From NCBI RefSeq assembly GCF_018327645.1, contig NZ_BMAY01000005.1:1-64000 (forward strand): a stretch of 64,000 bases of DNA, given 5' to 3'. The notes under the pieces were generated by a model, which saw only the letters and a list, made by a program, of their open reading frames with translations, was not told the origin of the DNA and did not search any database. The stretch comes from Lactobacillus corticis. Lineage in GTDB: Bacteria; Bacillota; Bacilli; Lactobacillales; Lactobacillaceae. Below, piece by piece: positions 46,597 through 56,248 of this stretch. The first letter of the stretch is position 1. Each line of letters starts with the position of its first letter. A program made the position numbers and the translations under genes.

Positions 46597-49500
46597 ATGG
46601 AGATTGCAGCTTTACAAAACATTAGTTCGTTTACTCTGCTGGAAAGTCCCATAAAAATTGGCGATTTGCTTTCGGCTGCCAAAGAACGTGGTTATCAAGC
46701 GGTGGCATTGGCTGATATCAATGTAACTTATGGTTTGGTCAATTTTTATGAACAAGCCCAAAAAATTGGGATTAAGCCATTATTGGGCATGCAGGTAAGA
46801 CTTAATGGTTTAGTAGATAGTACGCGAAAATATGATTTGCTGGTCTTAGCCAAAACCAACGAAGGATATCGCAATATTTTGCGGATGTCGAGTAAAATCA
46901 ACCTTTTGACGGAAAACGGCGAAAATCATAAAGTCGTGACGCTTGAAGACTTGCAACGCTATTTAAAAGACCTTTTTGTGATAGTTCCGGCCAACACTCA
47001 GAGCGAATTAAGAACTTTGTTTATAGAAAATGATGAATTAGCCGGTAATTTCGTGCGCAAACTACAGAAATTAGTATTGCCGGATTCCTTGTATTTGGGT
47101 GTTTATGCTAATTCAGACCAAAATAATTACATCAATTTTGTCAAAAGTAAAGCTAAACAATTTAATATCCCTTTGGTAGCCGTAGAAGACGTCCAATATC
47201 TAAATTCCAAGGATCATTTTCTACGCAAGACTTTGTTAGCCATCAAAAAAGGTGAAAAGCTGCATGATCTGATAGATTTAGCGAAAATTCCTGGCTCGCA
47301 TGATTTGAAAAATAGCACCGAATTAGTTTCGCGTTACCGTGAAATGGGTTTAAGTCAAGCTTTAGCTAATACCGGTGAAATTGCCCAGCAATGTCATGCT
47401 GAAGTTGTTTTTCAAAAACCGGTTTTGCCCAAGTACCATCAAAATTCAGGTCTATCTAGCCAAGAATACCTCAAACAGCTAGCTGAAAATGGCTTAAAGC
47501 GTAAACGCCTTGTGAAACCTGCAAAACAATATCAAGATCGTTTAGCTTATGAATTAAACGTCATTAACGAGATGGGGTTTAACGACTATTTTTTGATTGT
47601 CTGGGATGTGATTAATTATTGTCATCAAGTCGGTATTACCACCGGTCCTGGGCGGGGGTCTGCGTGTGGCTCATTAGTAAGTTATGCCTTGAGTATTACA
47701 GATATTGACCCGCTTGAATATAATTTGTTGTTTGAGCGTTTTTTAAATCCAGCTCGCCATGAAATGCCAGATATTGACCTTGATACCCCGGATAACCGAC
47801 GTGATGAAGTTATTAAATACATGTTTGATAAATATGGAATGGATCACGCTGCCCAAATTTTAACGTTTGGGACCCTGGCGGCGAAACAAGCTTTAAGAGA
47901 CGTAGGGCGCGTGTTTGGGATGTCTCTTAAACAGACTGAAAAGTGGACCAAAAGCCTTCCATTTTCTAAAACCAAGATTAGCTTGAAAGAAGCTTACCAA
48001 AATTCCCGCGAACTACAGACCTTAGTTGCAACCAGCCCAGAGGATCAATTGCTTTTTGCTACGGCTGTTCATTTAGAGGGCATTCCCCGCCACACTTCAA
48101 TTCACGCAGCTGGTTTGGTAATTAGCGATCAGTCAATTGCAGGGATCTCAGGGATGCAGGCGGGGACGCTAGGAATTCCCGTAACTCAGCAAACTAAGGC
48201 CTATGTTGAAAGTCTGGGACTATTAAAAATTGACTTTTTAGGTCTTAGAAATTTGACGATTTTAGGTCAGACTTTAGCTTTGTGCAATTTGCCAAAAGAA
48301 CAAAATTTACCAGAAGCAATTCCGCTCAACGACCCTGCGACCTTAAAGCTTTTTCAAGAAGGTAGGACGGATGCAATTTTTCAGTTTGAATCAGCAGGCA
48401 TCAAAAATGTTCTAAAACGGCTGCACCCCGACAATTTTGAGGACTTGGTTGCCGTCAATGCTTTATACCGTCCAGGTCCCATGGGTAATATAGATGAATT
48501 TATTGCTCGTAAACACGGTAAAAAGCCGATTACTTATCCTGATCCGAGCCTTGAAAAAATTCTAAAGCCAACTTACGGGATTTTGGTTTACCAAGAACAA
48601 GTCATGCAAACCGCCCAGGTTCTTGCAGGTTTTTCATTGGGTGAGGCGGATATTTTACGTCGAGCAATGTCGAAGAAAAAAAGCGACGTTTTGGCAGCCC
48701 AAAAAGCTAAGTTCATTCAAGGCGTGGTAGCTCAAGGACATGAACAGCAAGTTGGCGAACGAGTATATAGCTATATTGAGCAATTTGCTAACTATGGCTT
48801 CAATCGTTCTCATGCTGTGGCTTACACTAAGTTGGCGTTCTGGTTGGCTTACTTGAAGGTCCATTTTCCAGCAGCATTTTATACCTCAATGCTGAATAGC
48901 AATATTGGAAATCGGACTAAAATGCAAAACTATGTCATTGAAGCGCAAAATGCCGAAATTAGGATTTTGCCACCCGATATTAATCATGCGGACGTATCCT
49001 TTACATTGGTAAATGGCCAGATTATCACAGGCTTAAGAGCGATCAAGGGCTTGCGGATTGATATGATTAACGAAATAGTTAACAAGAAACGTCCGTTTAA
49101 ATCTTTCACCGATTTTTTACGACAGCTAGATCCTAAATTCTTGCAAACAGATGCTATTAAGTCCTTGATTATGGCTGGCTGTTTTGACCAAATGGAACCT
49201 AATCGCAATATGCTTCTTAGCAGCTGTGAAGATATTATCGAAAATGTAAAACTAACTGGTCAAAATTTATCTTTATCAGAAAGTTTAGGCGGGCCACAGA
49301 TGACAGAGGCACCGATGCCAGATTCAGCCGCAAAAGCAGAAATGGAAGAGCGGGTTTTGGGCTTTTCAACGACTACCACGCCATTAGTGGCCGTTCAAAA
49401 ATATGCCAAAATTTATAACGCTAAGCGCTTAGCTGAATTTAAAATTGGCGACAAGGGGGTTGCGGTTGGTAAATTAATGGGTCTTAAGCCAGTGAGAACG

Positions 49501-49713
49501 AAAAAAGGTACAACCATGGCTTTTTCAACATTTGCTGATTCTCAGAACAAGCAAGAAGTGGTGATCTTCCCTGGCGTCTATGAAAAGGTGCATGGCAATT
49601 TAAAAGAAGGTCAAATCTATTTGCTTGGTCTCAGAGTCCAAGCAGATCGGTATGATCCTAGCAAAAAGCAATATTTGTTGACAAATTTACGAGCTGTCAA
49701 AATAACGAGTTAG
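46597..49713 (+). CDS. dnaE: DNA polymerase III subunit alpha, DnaE type
   Basis: Replicative/lagging-strand C-family polymerase of Firmicutes, acting beside PolC. 1038 residues: degenerate PHP domain (1-200), palm and fingers with GPGRGSACGSLVSYAL near 350 and the catalytic MPDIDLDTPD (Asp392, 394, 396), a helix-hairpin-helix region and a C-terminal OB fold (about 930-1030). The PHP metal ligands are gone: the usual HLHVH is A5-L-Q-N-I9 and TDH is ADI (39-41). AAGGAG precedes the ATG. pfkA and pyk follow, as commonly in lactobacilli and streptococci. Confidence 0.95.
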   Translation: MEIAALQNISSFTLLESPIKIGDLLSAAKERGYQAVALADINVTYGLVNFYEQAQKIGIKPLLGMQVRLNGLVDSTRKYDLLVLAKTNEGYRNILRMSSKINLLTENGENHKVVTLEDLQRYLKDLFVIVPANTQSELRTLFIENDELAGNFVRKLQKLVLPDSLYLGVYANSDQNNYINFVKSKAKQFNIPLVAVEDVQYLNSKDHFLRKTLLAIKKGEKLHDLIDLAKIPGSHDLKNSTELVSRYREMGLSQALANTGEIAQQCHAEVVFQKPVLPKYHQNSGLSSQEYLKQLAENGLKRKRLVKPAKQYQDRLAYELNVINEMGFNDYFLIVWDVINYCHQVGITTGPGRGSACGSLVSYALSITDIDPLEYNLLFERFLNPARHEMPDIDLDTPDNRRDEVIKYMFDKYGMDHAAQILTFGTLAAKQALRDVGRVFGMSLKQTEKWTKSLPFSKTKISLKEAYQNSRELQTLVATSPEDQLLFATAVHLEGIPRHTSIHAAGLVISDQSIAGISGMQAGTLGIPVTQQTKAYVESLGLLKIDFLGLRNLTILGQTLALCNLPKEQNLPEAIPLNDPATLKLFQEGRTDAIFQFESAGIKNVLKRLHPDNFEDLVAVNALYRPGPMGNIDEFIARKHGKKPITYPDPSLEKILKPTYGILVYQEQVMQTAQVLAGFSLGEADILRRAMSKKKSDVLAAQKAKFIQGVVAQGHEQQVGERVYSYIEQFANYGFNRSHAVAYTKLAFWLAYLKVHFPAAFYTSMLNSNIGNRTKMQNYVIEAQNAEIRILPPDINHADVSFTLVNGQIITGLRAIKGLRIDMINEIVNKKRPFKSFTDFLRQLDPKFLQTDAIKSLIMAGCFDQMEPNRNMLLSSCEDIIENVKLTGQNLSLSESLGGPQMTEAPMPDSAAKAEMEERVLGFSTTTTPLVAVQKYAKIYNAKRLAEFKIGDKGVAVGKLMGLKPVRTKKGTTMAFSTFADSQNKQEVVIFPGVYEKVHGNLKEGQIYLLGLRVQADRYDPSKKQYLLTNLRAVKITS

Positions 49714-49751
49714 ATTTTTGCCTGATCAATAAAAGCAAGCCCCTTAATAGA

Positions 49752-49765
49752 TGTAAGTGCTAACA
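49752..49765 (+). promoter_or_regulatory. cre-like site (CcpA) upstream of pfkA-pyk
   Basis: TGTAAGTGCTAACA matches 13 of 14 cre positions (T for C at position 7). Its centre lies about 85 bases upstream of the predicted pfkA transcript start, a location typical of CcpA activation rather than repression. Confidence 0.6.
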
Positions 49766-49828
49766 TCAATAAAATCGCGAAATAAAAGCAATTTTAGCTA
49801 ATTTTTATGAGATTTTTCGGACTAAAAA

Positions 49829-49837
49829 TGGTAATAT
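49829..49837 (+). promoter_or_regulatory. Extended -10 promoter of pfkA-pyk
   Basis: TGG TAATAT about 50 bases upstream of the pfkA ATG. The -35 region is poor, which fits a promoter that needs an activator. An alternative is TTGATG (about 49842) with TATAAT (about 49863) at a short 15-base spacing. Confidence 0.45.
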
Positions 49838-49885
49838 TTAGTTGATGTGAGAGATTACACAATATAATCATGATGAGGTGAATTC

Positions 49886-50845
49886 ATGAAACGGATTGGT
49901 ATTTTGACCAGTGGTGGAGACGCCCCTGGTATGAATGCAGCAATCAGAGCTGTTACCAGAACTGCCATTTCTCATGGTCTTGAAGTTTTTGGTATTCGCT
50001 ATGGTTTTGCCGGATTAGTTGCTGGCGACTTTTCACCATTAACGGCTGAAGATGTTGACCACACGATCAATCTTGGCGGTACGATTTTGTACTCTGCTCG
50101 TTATCCAGAAATGGCACAAGAAGAAGTACAACAAAAAGCCGTTGAACAACTCAAGAAGCATGGTATTGATGCTGTTATCGTAATTGGCGGTGATGGATCT
50201 TACCACGGTGCTTTAGCTTTGACGCGTCACGGTATTAACTCAATCGGACTGCCTGGTACGATCGACAACGATATTCCATATACTGACTACACAATCGGTT
50301 ATGATACTGCTTGCGAAACTGCAATGGATGCGATTGATAAGATTCGTGACACTGCAAGTAGTCACCACCGCGTTTTCGTAGTCAATGTTATGGGTCGTGA
50401 ATGTGGTGACATTGCGATGCGCGTTGGTGTAGCCAGTGGTGCCGATGCAATTGTCATTCCTGAACGTCCATACGATGTAAAGGAAATTGCTGAAAGCCTA
50501 AAGCGCAGCTTTGCTAAGGGTAAGGATCATGGAATCATTGTACTCGCCGAAGGCGCAATGAGCGCCGACAAATTCAAGGATGAACTCTTGAAATACGGCG
50601 ACTTCGATGCTCGTGCCAATGTTCTTGCCCACATGCAGCGAGGTGGTAGACCTACTGTTGAAGATAGAGTTAATGCTACTAAGATGGGTAATTATGCTGT
50701 TAAGTTGCTTCTTGAAGGTAAGGGCGGTTTAGCTGTCGGCTTTGAGAACAACGAACTTTCTACTCACGACATTCTCGATCTTTTTGATGGTAAGCACGAA
50801 GGCGACTATGCATTGTTGGATTTAAACAAAGATATGACTAAGTAG
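49886..50845 (+). CDS. pfkA: 6-phosphofructokinase
   Basis: ATP-dependent phosphofructokinase, the committed step of glycolysis. 319 residues, the bacterial tetrameric type, with [27 protein letters not shown] and PGTIDNDI (catalytic Asp). GATGAGGTG precedes the ATG. pyk follows after about 30 bases, forming the pfk-pyk operon common in lactic acid bacteria. Codon use is that of a highly expressed gene. Confidence 0.97.
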   Translation: MKRIGILTSGGDAPGMNAAIRAVTRTAISHGLEVFGIRYGFAGLVAGDFSPLTAEDVDHTINLGGTILYSARYPEMAQEEVQQKAVEQLKKHGIDAVIVIGGDGSYHGALALTRHGINSIGLPGTIDNDIPYTDYTIGYDTACETAMDAIDKIRDTASSHHRVFVVNVMGRECGDIAMRVGVASGADAIVIPERPYDVKEIAESLKRSFAKGKDHGIIVLAEGAMSADKFKDELLKYGDFDARANVLAHMQRGGRPTVEDRVNATKMGNYAVKLLLEGKGGLAVGFENNELSTHDILDLFDGKHEGDYALLDLNKDMTK

Positions 50846-50878
50846 TCTTATCGAATTTTGGAGAGGAATTTTTCACAA

Positions 50879-52648
50879 ATGAAGAAAACTAAGATTGTCA
50901 GCACGTTGGGGCCAGCCTCAAACGACATTGAAACTATTACTAAGTTAGCTAAGGCTGGTGCTAACGTATTCCGTTTTAACTTCTCACACGGTGACCACGA
51001 AGAACACCTTGCTAGAATGAAGATGGTTCGCCAAGTTGAAAAGGAAACTGGTTTACTTTTGGGTATCGACCTTGACACCAAGGGTGCTGAAATCAGAACT
51101 ACTGAACAAGAAGGCGGCAAGTTTACTGCTCACACTGGTGACATTATCCGCATTTCAATGGATGACTCAAAGAAGGGTAACCCAGAAATGATCCACGTTA
51201 CCTACGAAGGTCTTTACGATGATACTCACGTTGGTGGTCACGTATTGATCGACGATGGTAAGGTTGACCTTTTAATTAAGGAAAAGGACGAAGCTAAGCG
51301 TGAACTTGTAACCGAAGCACAAAACACTGGTGTGATTGGTTCAAAGAAGGGTGTTAACGCACCAGGCGTTGAAATCCGCCTTCCAGGGATCACTGAAAAA
51401 GATACTGATGACATTAAGTTTGGTTTAGCTCACGGTATTAACTTCATCACTGCTTCATTCGTTCGTAAGGCTCAAGACGTTCTTGACATTCGTGAATTGT
51501 GTGAAGAAGCTGGCGCTGACTACGTTAAGATCTTCCCAAAGATTGAATCACAAGAAGGTATCGACAACGTTGACGAAATCTTGCAAGTTTCTGACGGTTT
51601 AATGGTTGCTCGTGGTGACATGGGTGTTGAAATTCCATTTATCAACGTACCATTTGTACAAAAGGAATTGATCAAGAAGGCTAATGCACTTGGCAAGCCA
51701 GTTATCACTGCTACCCAAATGCTTGACTCAATGCAAGAAAACCCACGTCCAACTCGTGCTGAAGTTACTGACGTTGCTAACGCTGTGCTTGATGGTACTG
51801 ACGCAACTATGTTGTCAGGTGAATCAGCAAACGGTTTGTACCCAGTACAATCAGTTCAAGCTATGGCTGACATTGACCAACGTACTGAACGTGAATTGCA
51901 CAAGAACAACACTTTAGCATTCCAAAGATTTGAAGACTACAAGGGTTCAAACACTACTGAAGCTATCGGTGAATCAGTTGTTCGGACTGCTCAAGAATTG
52001 GGCGTTAAGACTATCATCACTGCAACCAACTCTGGTTACACTGCTCGGATGATTTCTAAGTACCGTCCAGATGCTGATATTATCGCTTTGACTTTTGATG
52101 AAAAGATTCAACACTCACTTGGTATTGTTTGGGGCGTAACTCCAATCTTAACTGAAAAGCCTAAGTCAACTGATGAAATGTTTGAAATGGCAACCAAGGT
52201 TGCTAAGGAACAAGGTTTGGTTGAAGATGGTGACTTGGTAATCATCGTTGCTGGCGTTCCAGTTGGTGACTCAGGTACTACTAACTTGATGAAACTTCAA
52301 ATCGTTGGTTCAAAGCTTGCACAAGGTTTGGGTGTAGGTAATGGCTCAGTTGTTGGTAAGGCTGTTGTAGCAAACAGTGCTGAAGAAGCTAACAGCAAGG
52401 TTAAGGAAGGCGACATCTTGGTATCCAAGGTAACTGACGCTGACTACTTACCAGCTATCAAGAAGGCTTCAGGTTTAGTTGTTGAAGCTTCTGGCTTAAC
52501 TTCACACGCAGCTGTTGTTGGCTTATCATTAGGTATCCCAGTTGTTGTTGGTACTACCAGTGCAACTGAAAAGATTTCTGATGGTACAACTATTACTGTT
52601 GATGCTCGTCGTGGTGCTATTTACCAAGGTGAAATTTCAACTCTTTAA
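50879..52648 (+). CDS. pyk: Pyruvate kinase
   Basis: Transfers phosphate from phosphoenolpyruvate to ADP. 589 residues: MKKTKIVSTLGPASND at the start, catalytic MVARGDMGVEIP, allosteric C domain, and an extra C-terminal PEP-utilising mobile-like domain (about 500-589, with EASGLTSHAAVVGLS), as in Bacillus pyruvate kinase. The ATG at 50879 follows GGAGAGGA; the upstream in-frame start would lie within that site. The Thr-Ser-His segment of the extra domain is present, but its role in this enzyme class is structural or regulatory. Confidence 0.96.
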   Translation: MKKTKIVSTLGPASNDIETITKLAKAGANVFRFNFSHGDHEEHLARMKMVRQVEKETGLLLGIDLDTKGAEIRTTEQEGGKFTAHTGDIIRISMDDSKKGNPEMIHVTYEGLYDDTHVGGHVLIDDGKVDLLIKEKDEAKRELVTEAQNTGVIGSKKGVNAPGVEIRLPGITEKDTDDIKFGLAHGINFITASFVRKAQDVLDIRELCEEAGADYVKIFPKIESQEGIDNVDEILQVSDGLMVARGDMGVEIPFINVPFVQKELIKKANALGKPVITATQMLDSMQENPRPTRAEVTDVANAVLDGTDATMLSGESANGLYPVQSVQAMADIDQRTERELHKNNTLAFQRFEDYKGSNTTEAIGESVVRTAQELGVKTIITATNSGYTARMISKYRPDADIIALTFDEKIQHSLGIVWGVTPILTEKPKSTDEMFEMATKVAKEQGLVEDGDLVIIVAGVPVGDSGTTNLMKLQIVGSKLAQGLGVGNGSVVGKAVVANSAEEANSKVKEGDILVSKVTDADYLPAIKKASGLVVEASGLTSHAAVVGLSLGIPVVVGTTSATEKISDGTTITVDARRGAIYQGEISTL

Positions 52649-52698
52649 TTGACTAAATACATCAACTAAAGTTCAGTTCAAACAAAACTAATTAAATC

Positions 52699-52736
52699 AA
52701 AAAGGAATCAAGTAATTAACTTGGTTCCTTTTGTTT
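52699..52736 (+). terminator. Terminator after pyk
   Basis: AAAAGGAATCAAGT pairs with ACTTGGTTCCTTTT (one G-U pair), followed by a T-rich stretch. Confidence 0.85.
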
Positions 52737-52782
52737 TTTAAATTAATAAGAGCATAGTCTACAAATTTTGGTAAAGATCTCG

Positions 52783-52788
52783 TATACT
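52783..52788 (+). promoter_or_regulatory. -10 element of the cvfB-rluB operon
   Basis: TATACT 34 bases upstream of the cvfB ATG at 52822. The -35 (TCTACA, 19 bases upstream) is weak. A start site here would exclude the longer cvfB frame beginning at 52768. Confidence 0.4.
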
Positions 52789-52821
52789 AGTTTAAAGACG
52801 ACTAAAGACAGGGAGAGTGTT

Positions 52822-53703
52822 ATGCTAGGACAAGTTCAGACCGGGAAAATTACTGATGAGAATAAAGATGCTTTTTTTGTACAAGTAGATGGTATTACTT
52901 TCGAATTGAAAAAGCATGAGCTTACGCAAGATGAGTTACCTCAGAAGGGCGATCTTATCAGTGGATTTTGCTACGAAAATAAAAAGCACCAAAAACAAAT
53001 GACGCAATTTTTGCCCTTCGCTCAAATTGATCAATATGGTTGGGGCAAAGTGACCGAAGTACGACCAGGGTTGGGCGTCTTTGTGGATGTTGGATTGCCG
53101 GATAAAGATGTGGCCTTGTCAATGGATGATCTACCACGGGAAAAAGAGCGGTGGCCTAAGCGCGATGACCGGCTATTAGTATCCCTAATTGTTGATGAAA
53201 AGGAACGCGTCTGGTGCAATTTAGCCGACGAAAATGTTTTTGAACAATTAGCTGCCAATTACCCCAATGATTTGAAGAATAAAGACCAATTTGCTACTGT
53301 TTATGCCTCTAGGGAAATTGGTGCCTTTGTTTTAACCAAGGACTATTATTTAGGTTTTATTCATGTTAGTCAGATGCCACGCCCATTGCGCTTAGGCGAG
53401 GAAGTCAAGGCTAGAGTAATTGGCTTTAGTCAGTATGGACGACTAAATATGAGCATTCTTCCGCGCGCTTTTGAAGAAATCAGTGATGATGCGGGCATGA
53501 TCTTGATGAGTCTGCGGCGTAAGGCTGATAAGAGTTTGCCTTTCTATGATAAATCTGATGCCAGCGAGATAAAGGCTTATTTTGGTATTTCCAAAGGAGC
53601 TTTCAAACGAGCAGTGGGTAATCTCTTGAAACGGGGTATTATTAGTGAAGATAAACAAGCTGGTACTATCACCCTAATTAAGGACCCAGAAGATGAGGAA
53701 TGA
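52822..53703 (+). CDS. cvfB: S1-domain RNA-binding protein CvfB
   Basis: About 293 residues with three S1/OB-type domains (about 1-62, 68-135 with WGKVTEVRPGLGVFVDVGLPDKDVAL, and 140-215) and a C-terminal winged helix (about 220-293). This is the CvfB/YitL architecture; CvfB affects virulence gene expression in Staphylococcus aureus and binds RNA. The ATG at 52822 follows GGGAG. It is the first gene of a compact operon with xerD-like, ribT, scpA, scpB and rluB, the next gene overlapping by 11 bases. Confidence 0.88.
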   Translation: MLGQVQTGKITDENKDAFFVQVDGITFELKKHELTQDELPQKGDLISGFCYENKKHQKQMTQFLPFAQIDQYGWGKVTEVRPGLGVFVDVGLPDKDVALSMDDLPREKERWPKRDDRLLVSLIVDEKERVWCNLADENVFEQLAANYPNDLKNKDQFATVYASREIGAFVLTKDYYLGFIHVSQMPRPLRLGEEVKARVIGFSQYGRLNMSILPRAFEEISDDAGMILMSLRRKADKSLPFYDKSDASEIKAYFGISKGAFKRAVGNLLKRGIISEDKQAGTITLIKDPEDEE

Positions 53704-54574
53704 CTTAACTAAACAGGTTGCAGAATATCTTGCCTTCTTAGCAAACGAGAAGGGCTTACGTAAAAATACCATCCTTGCCTATCAACAAGATTTGAATGAA
53801 TTTTTGGCTTTTTTGCAGGGTGAAGATATTTCTGACTGGCCTGATAAAGCTAGCGATATCAATGCCTTTATCGCGCGGCAAAAGAAATCCGCTAGTTCGA
53901 TACGGCGCTTGATTTCAACTTTACGGAAATTCTATCAATGGTTGGCTCGCCGAGGTTATCAAAAAATTAATCCCATGTTGGAAATTGATGCTCCGCCTCT
54001 TACCAAAGCTCAAGCTGTTAGTTTAACTCTCCCGGAAGTGCGGAGCATCCTTCAACAGCCGGACACGTCCAAATTATTAGGGCTTCGAGATCGGGCTATT
54101 ATAGTTTTGTTATATACCACAGGCATAAAAGTCGGTGAATTAGTTAATTTAAAACCAGATGCTTTCTTGATGGAAGTAAATTTGTTTAAAGTTTTATCTG
54201 CAGATGGACGTGAACGCTTGTTGCCGATCAGCGACGAAGCTTTGGCAGTAATTGAAAAATATCGCCAGAAAATGTTGTCACAATCTGCTGGTCAAGAGAG
54301 ATCGAGGTTTTTCTGTAATAACCGGGGTGGGGGACTTACCCGTCAAGCTGTTTGGCAAATGCTAAAAAGATATTGCCAACAAGCCGAAATTACCAAAGAA
54401 GTCAATACTCATACCCTGCGCAATACTTTCATTAGTCAGATGTTAGCAAACGGCGCAGATTCACGAGTTATAGATAAAATGCTCGATCGGGCTGATCCAA
54501 ATGGTAATTACTACGGCCCCGTGACCCAAAAACAGATAATTGCAGTCTATCAAAAATGCTATCCTCGATTGTAG
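53693..54574 (+). CDS. xerD: XerD-like tyrosine recombinase with degenerate active site
   Basis: 293 residues with the N-terminal SAM-like DNA-binding domain (1-105) and C-terminal catalytic fold of XerD. Of the six catalytic residues, the first Arg is Lys146 (TTGIKVGEL), the beta-hairpin Lys is Ala170 (SADGRER), His240 and Arg243 remain (HTLRN), the second His is Arg266 (LDRAD for LGHSD), and Tyr273/274 sits one position off. It is therefore probably inactive or strongly altered as a recombinase. Position beside scpA-scpB matches the XerD and XerD-like genes of Firmicutes. The reading frame is intact. Confidence 0.85.
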   Translation: MRNDLTKQVAEYLAFLANEKGLRKNTILAYQQDLNEFLAFLQGEDISDWPDKASDINAFIARQKKSASSIRRLISTLRKFYQWLARRGYQKINPMLEIDAPPLTKAQAVSLTLPEVRSILQQPDTSKLLGLRDRAIIVLLYTTGIKVGELVNLKPDAFLMEVNLFKVLSADGRERLLPISDEALAVIEKYRQKMLSQSAGQERSRFFCNNRGGGLTRQAVWQMLKRYCQQAEITKEVNTHTLRNTFISQMLANGADSRVIDKMLDRADPNGNYYGPVTQKQIIAVYQKCYPRL

Positions 54575-54583
54575 GTGATGTGA

Positions 54584-54940
54584 ATGTTGATACCATATAA
54601 GCAAGATCTTGAAAAAACGGTAATGGGCTTATTGTCCTATTTGCCAGATTTAAAAAATATCGATAATTTAAAATCTGAAATGGCACTAATAAATGGCAAT
54701 AATGATTTTGAATTATATGTCTACCAAGCTAGTGATGGCAATAAAGTTGGCGTCATTGGCGTACAAACAAGTGACCAATTTGTAGTAATCCGCTATTTGT
54801 CTTTACTGCCAGCGTATCGCGACGACAAACATCGCCAAATTGTTGTAAATGAACTTGAACAAGAAAAAAATGGTCTCAGAATTAGTGCAGTACCTGACTA
54901 TACATATTTATTGAAATTTGTAAATAAAAATAATGAGTAA
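54584..54940 (+). CDS. ribT: RibT-like GNAT-family protein
   Basis: A 118-residue protein resembling Bacillus RibT, a small GNAT-type acetyltransferase whose role is unclear. VYQASDGNKVGVIGVQTSDQFVVIRYLSLLPAYRDD covers the core strands. The acetyl-CoA loop is not obvious, so activity is uncertain. AGGTGATG precedes the ATG. It overlaps scpA by 8 bases. No riboflavin synthesis genes are nearby; only an importer (ribU) follows the operon, so this gene has been kept without its usual rib neighbours. Confidence 0.75.
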   Translation: MLIPYKQDLEKTVMGLLSYLPDLKNIDNLKSEMALINGNNDFELYVYQASDGNKVGVIGVQTSDQFVVIRYLSLLPAYRDDKHRQIVVNELEQEKNGLRISAVPDYTYLLKFVNKNNE

Positions 54941-55658
54941 AGATGATTTAAGATTAGATTTGCCTAACTTTGAAGGGCCGCTGGATTTGTTGCTGCATTT
55001 AATTCAGTCACAAAAAATCGATATTTATGATATACCGATTGCCAAAATTACTAAGCAATACTTGCAATATTTGCAAGAAATGCAACGGTTGAATTTGCAA
55101 ATTGCAGGTGAATTTTTTGTGATGTCTTCAACGCTATTAAGAATAAAATCACAATATTTGCTGCCTCAAAATGATTTCGATCCGTATCAAGCAGAGAATG
55201 ATGACCCACGGGAAGAATTAGTTCAACAGTTAGTGCAATATTCTGTATTTAAAAAAGTATCAAGCTATCTAAAAGAGCGAGAAGCTAATACGCCTACTTT
55301 GATGGCAAAAGAACCGAGCATTGAAAAAGCAGCTAAAGTTGAAAAGCTACCCAAAGGTGAAATCAGCGAAGAAAATCTGACGGAGTCGTTCAAACAGGTT
55401 TTGCGCCGGTTAAAATTGCGCAAACCGAATATCGCTACTTTAAACGTAGCTGAAACGCCAATCACACAAATGTTAAATTACTTACAGGCTAAGCTGAAAG
55501 AGGCTAAAGCAGTAAGCTTTTTTGCGTGTGCTAGAACGATGAATGATATTTCTGACGTGATCGGGTTATTTCTAGCTATCTTAGAAATGTGTAAAGATCA
55601 GCAAGTCAAAGTTAAGCAAATAGATGAATTTAGTGATTTAATCGTAGAAAGAATATAA
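54933..55658 (+). CDS. scpA: Segregation and condensation protein A
   Basis: The kleisin subunit of the SMC condensin complex. 241 residues: N-terminal [29 protein letters not shown] binds the SMC neck and the C-terminal winged helix binds the SMC head. The ATG has no clear Shine-Dalgarno sequence and lies inside the last codons of ribT, so translation probably depends on coupling. scpB follows after 2 bases. Confidence 0.95.
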   Translation: MSKDDLRLDLPNFEGPLDLLLHLIQSQKIDIYDIPIAKITKQYLQYLQEMQRLNLQIAGEFFVMSSTLLRIKSQYLLPQNDFDPYQAENDDPREELVQQLVQYSVFKKVSSYLKEREANTPTLMAKEPSIEKAAKVEKLPKGEISEENLTESFKQVLRRLKLRKPNIATLNVAETPITQMLNYLQAKLKEAKAVSFFACARTMNDISDVIGLFLAILEMCKDQQVKVKQIDEFSDLIVERI

Positions 55659-55660
55659 TT

Positions 55661-56245
55661 ATGGCAACGAGAATAGCAGAAATGGAAGCCCTCTTGTATG
55701 TGGCCGGTGAAGATGGCCTAACCGCTGATACTTTAGCTGATTTGCTAATTATTGACACCAAGATTGTGGCAGAGGCTGCGGAAAAATTAAATAATCAATT
55801 AAAGGACCGTCAATCGGGCTTGCGGGTTGTTCATGTTAATGATAAGTACAAACTGGTTACAAGTAAGGGTGTTGCCAAAATAGTTGAATCTTACTTCAAA
55901 AAGGATGCCAATCCTTCGCTAAGTCAATCTGCCTTAGAAATTTTAGCCATTGTAGCTTATCGACAACCGATTACCCGAATTGAGATTGATGAAATTAGGG
56001 GCGTAAATTCGTCAGGAGCATTACAAACGTTAGTCTGGCGAGGATTGGTCAAGATTGGCGGAAAAAAAGATGTGCCTGGTCATCCTAATTTATATGTAAC
56101 TACTGATTATTTCTTAGAATATTTTGGTTATGAATCTTTAGCAGATTTGCCTTTAATTGAAGATTTTGAGGATGAACTTGATTTCCAAGATGAAAATGTA
56201 GAACTATTTCCTGATGAAACAGATGCTGGAAAGGATGAAGATTAA
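55661..56245 (+). CDS. scpB: Segregation and condensation protein B
   Basis: The kite subunit that dimerises and binds ScpA. 194 residues with two winged-helix domains; the conserved [28 protein letters not shown] lies at about 87-115. The last 35 residues are strongly acidic. The gene starts 2 bases after scpA and probably relies on coupled translation, as its ribosome binding site is weak. Confidence 0.95.
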   Translation: MATRIAEMEALLYVAGEDGLTADTLADLLIIDTKIVAEAAEKLNNQLKDRQSGLRVVHVNDKYKLVTSKGVAKIVESYFKKDANPSLSQSALEILAIVAYRQPITRIEIDEIRGVNSSGALQTLVWRGLVKIGGKKDVPGHPNLYVTTDYFLEYFGYESLADLPLIEDFEDELDFQDENVELFPDETDAGKDED

Positions 56246-56248
56246 ACT

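Noticed and set aside
53693-54574. XerD-like gene as a phage or island integrase
   Set aside because: It is embedded in the conserved cvfB-scpA operon with overlapping neighbours, there is no attachment site or cargo, and the fold matches XerD rather than phage integrases.
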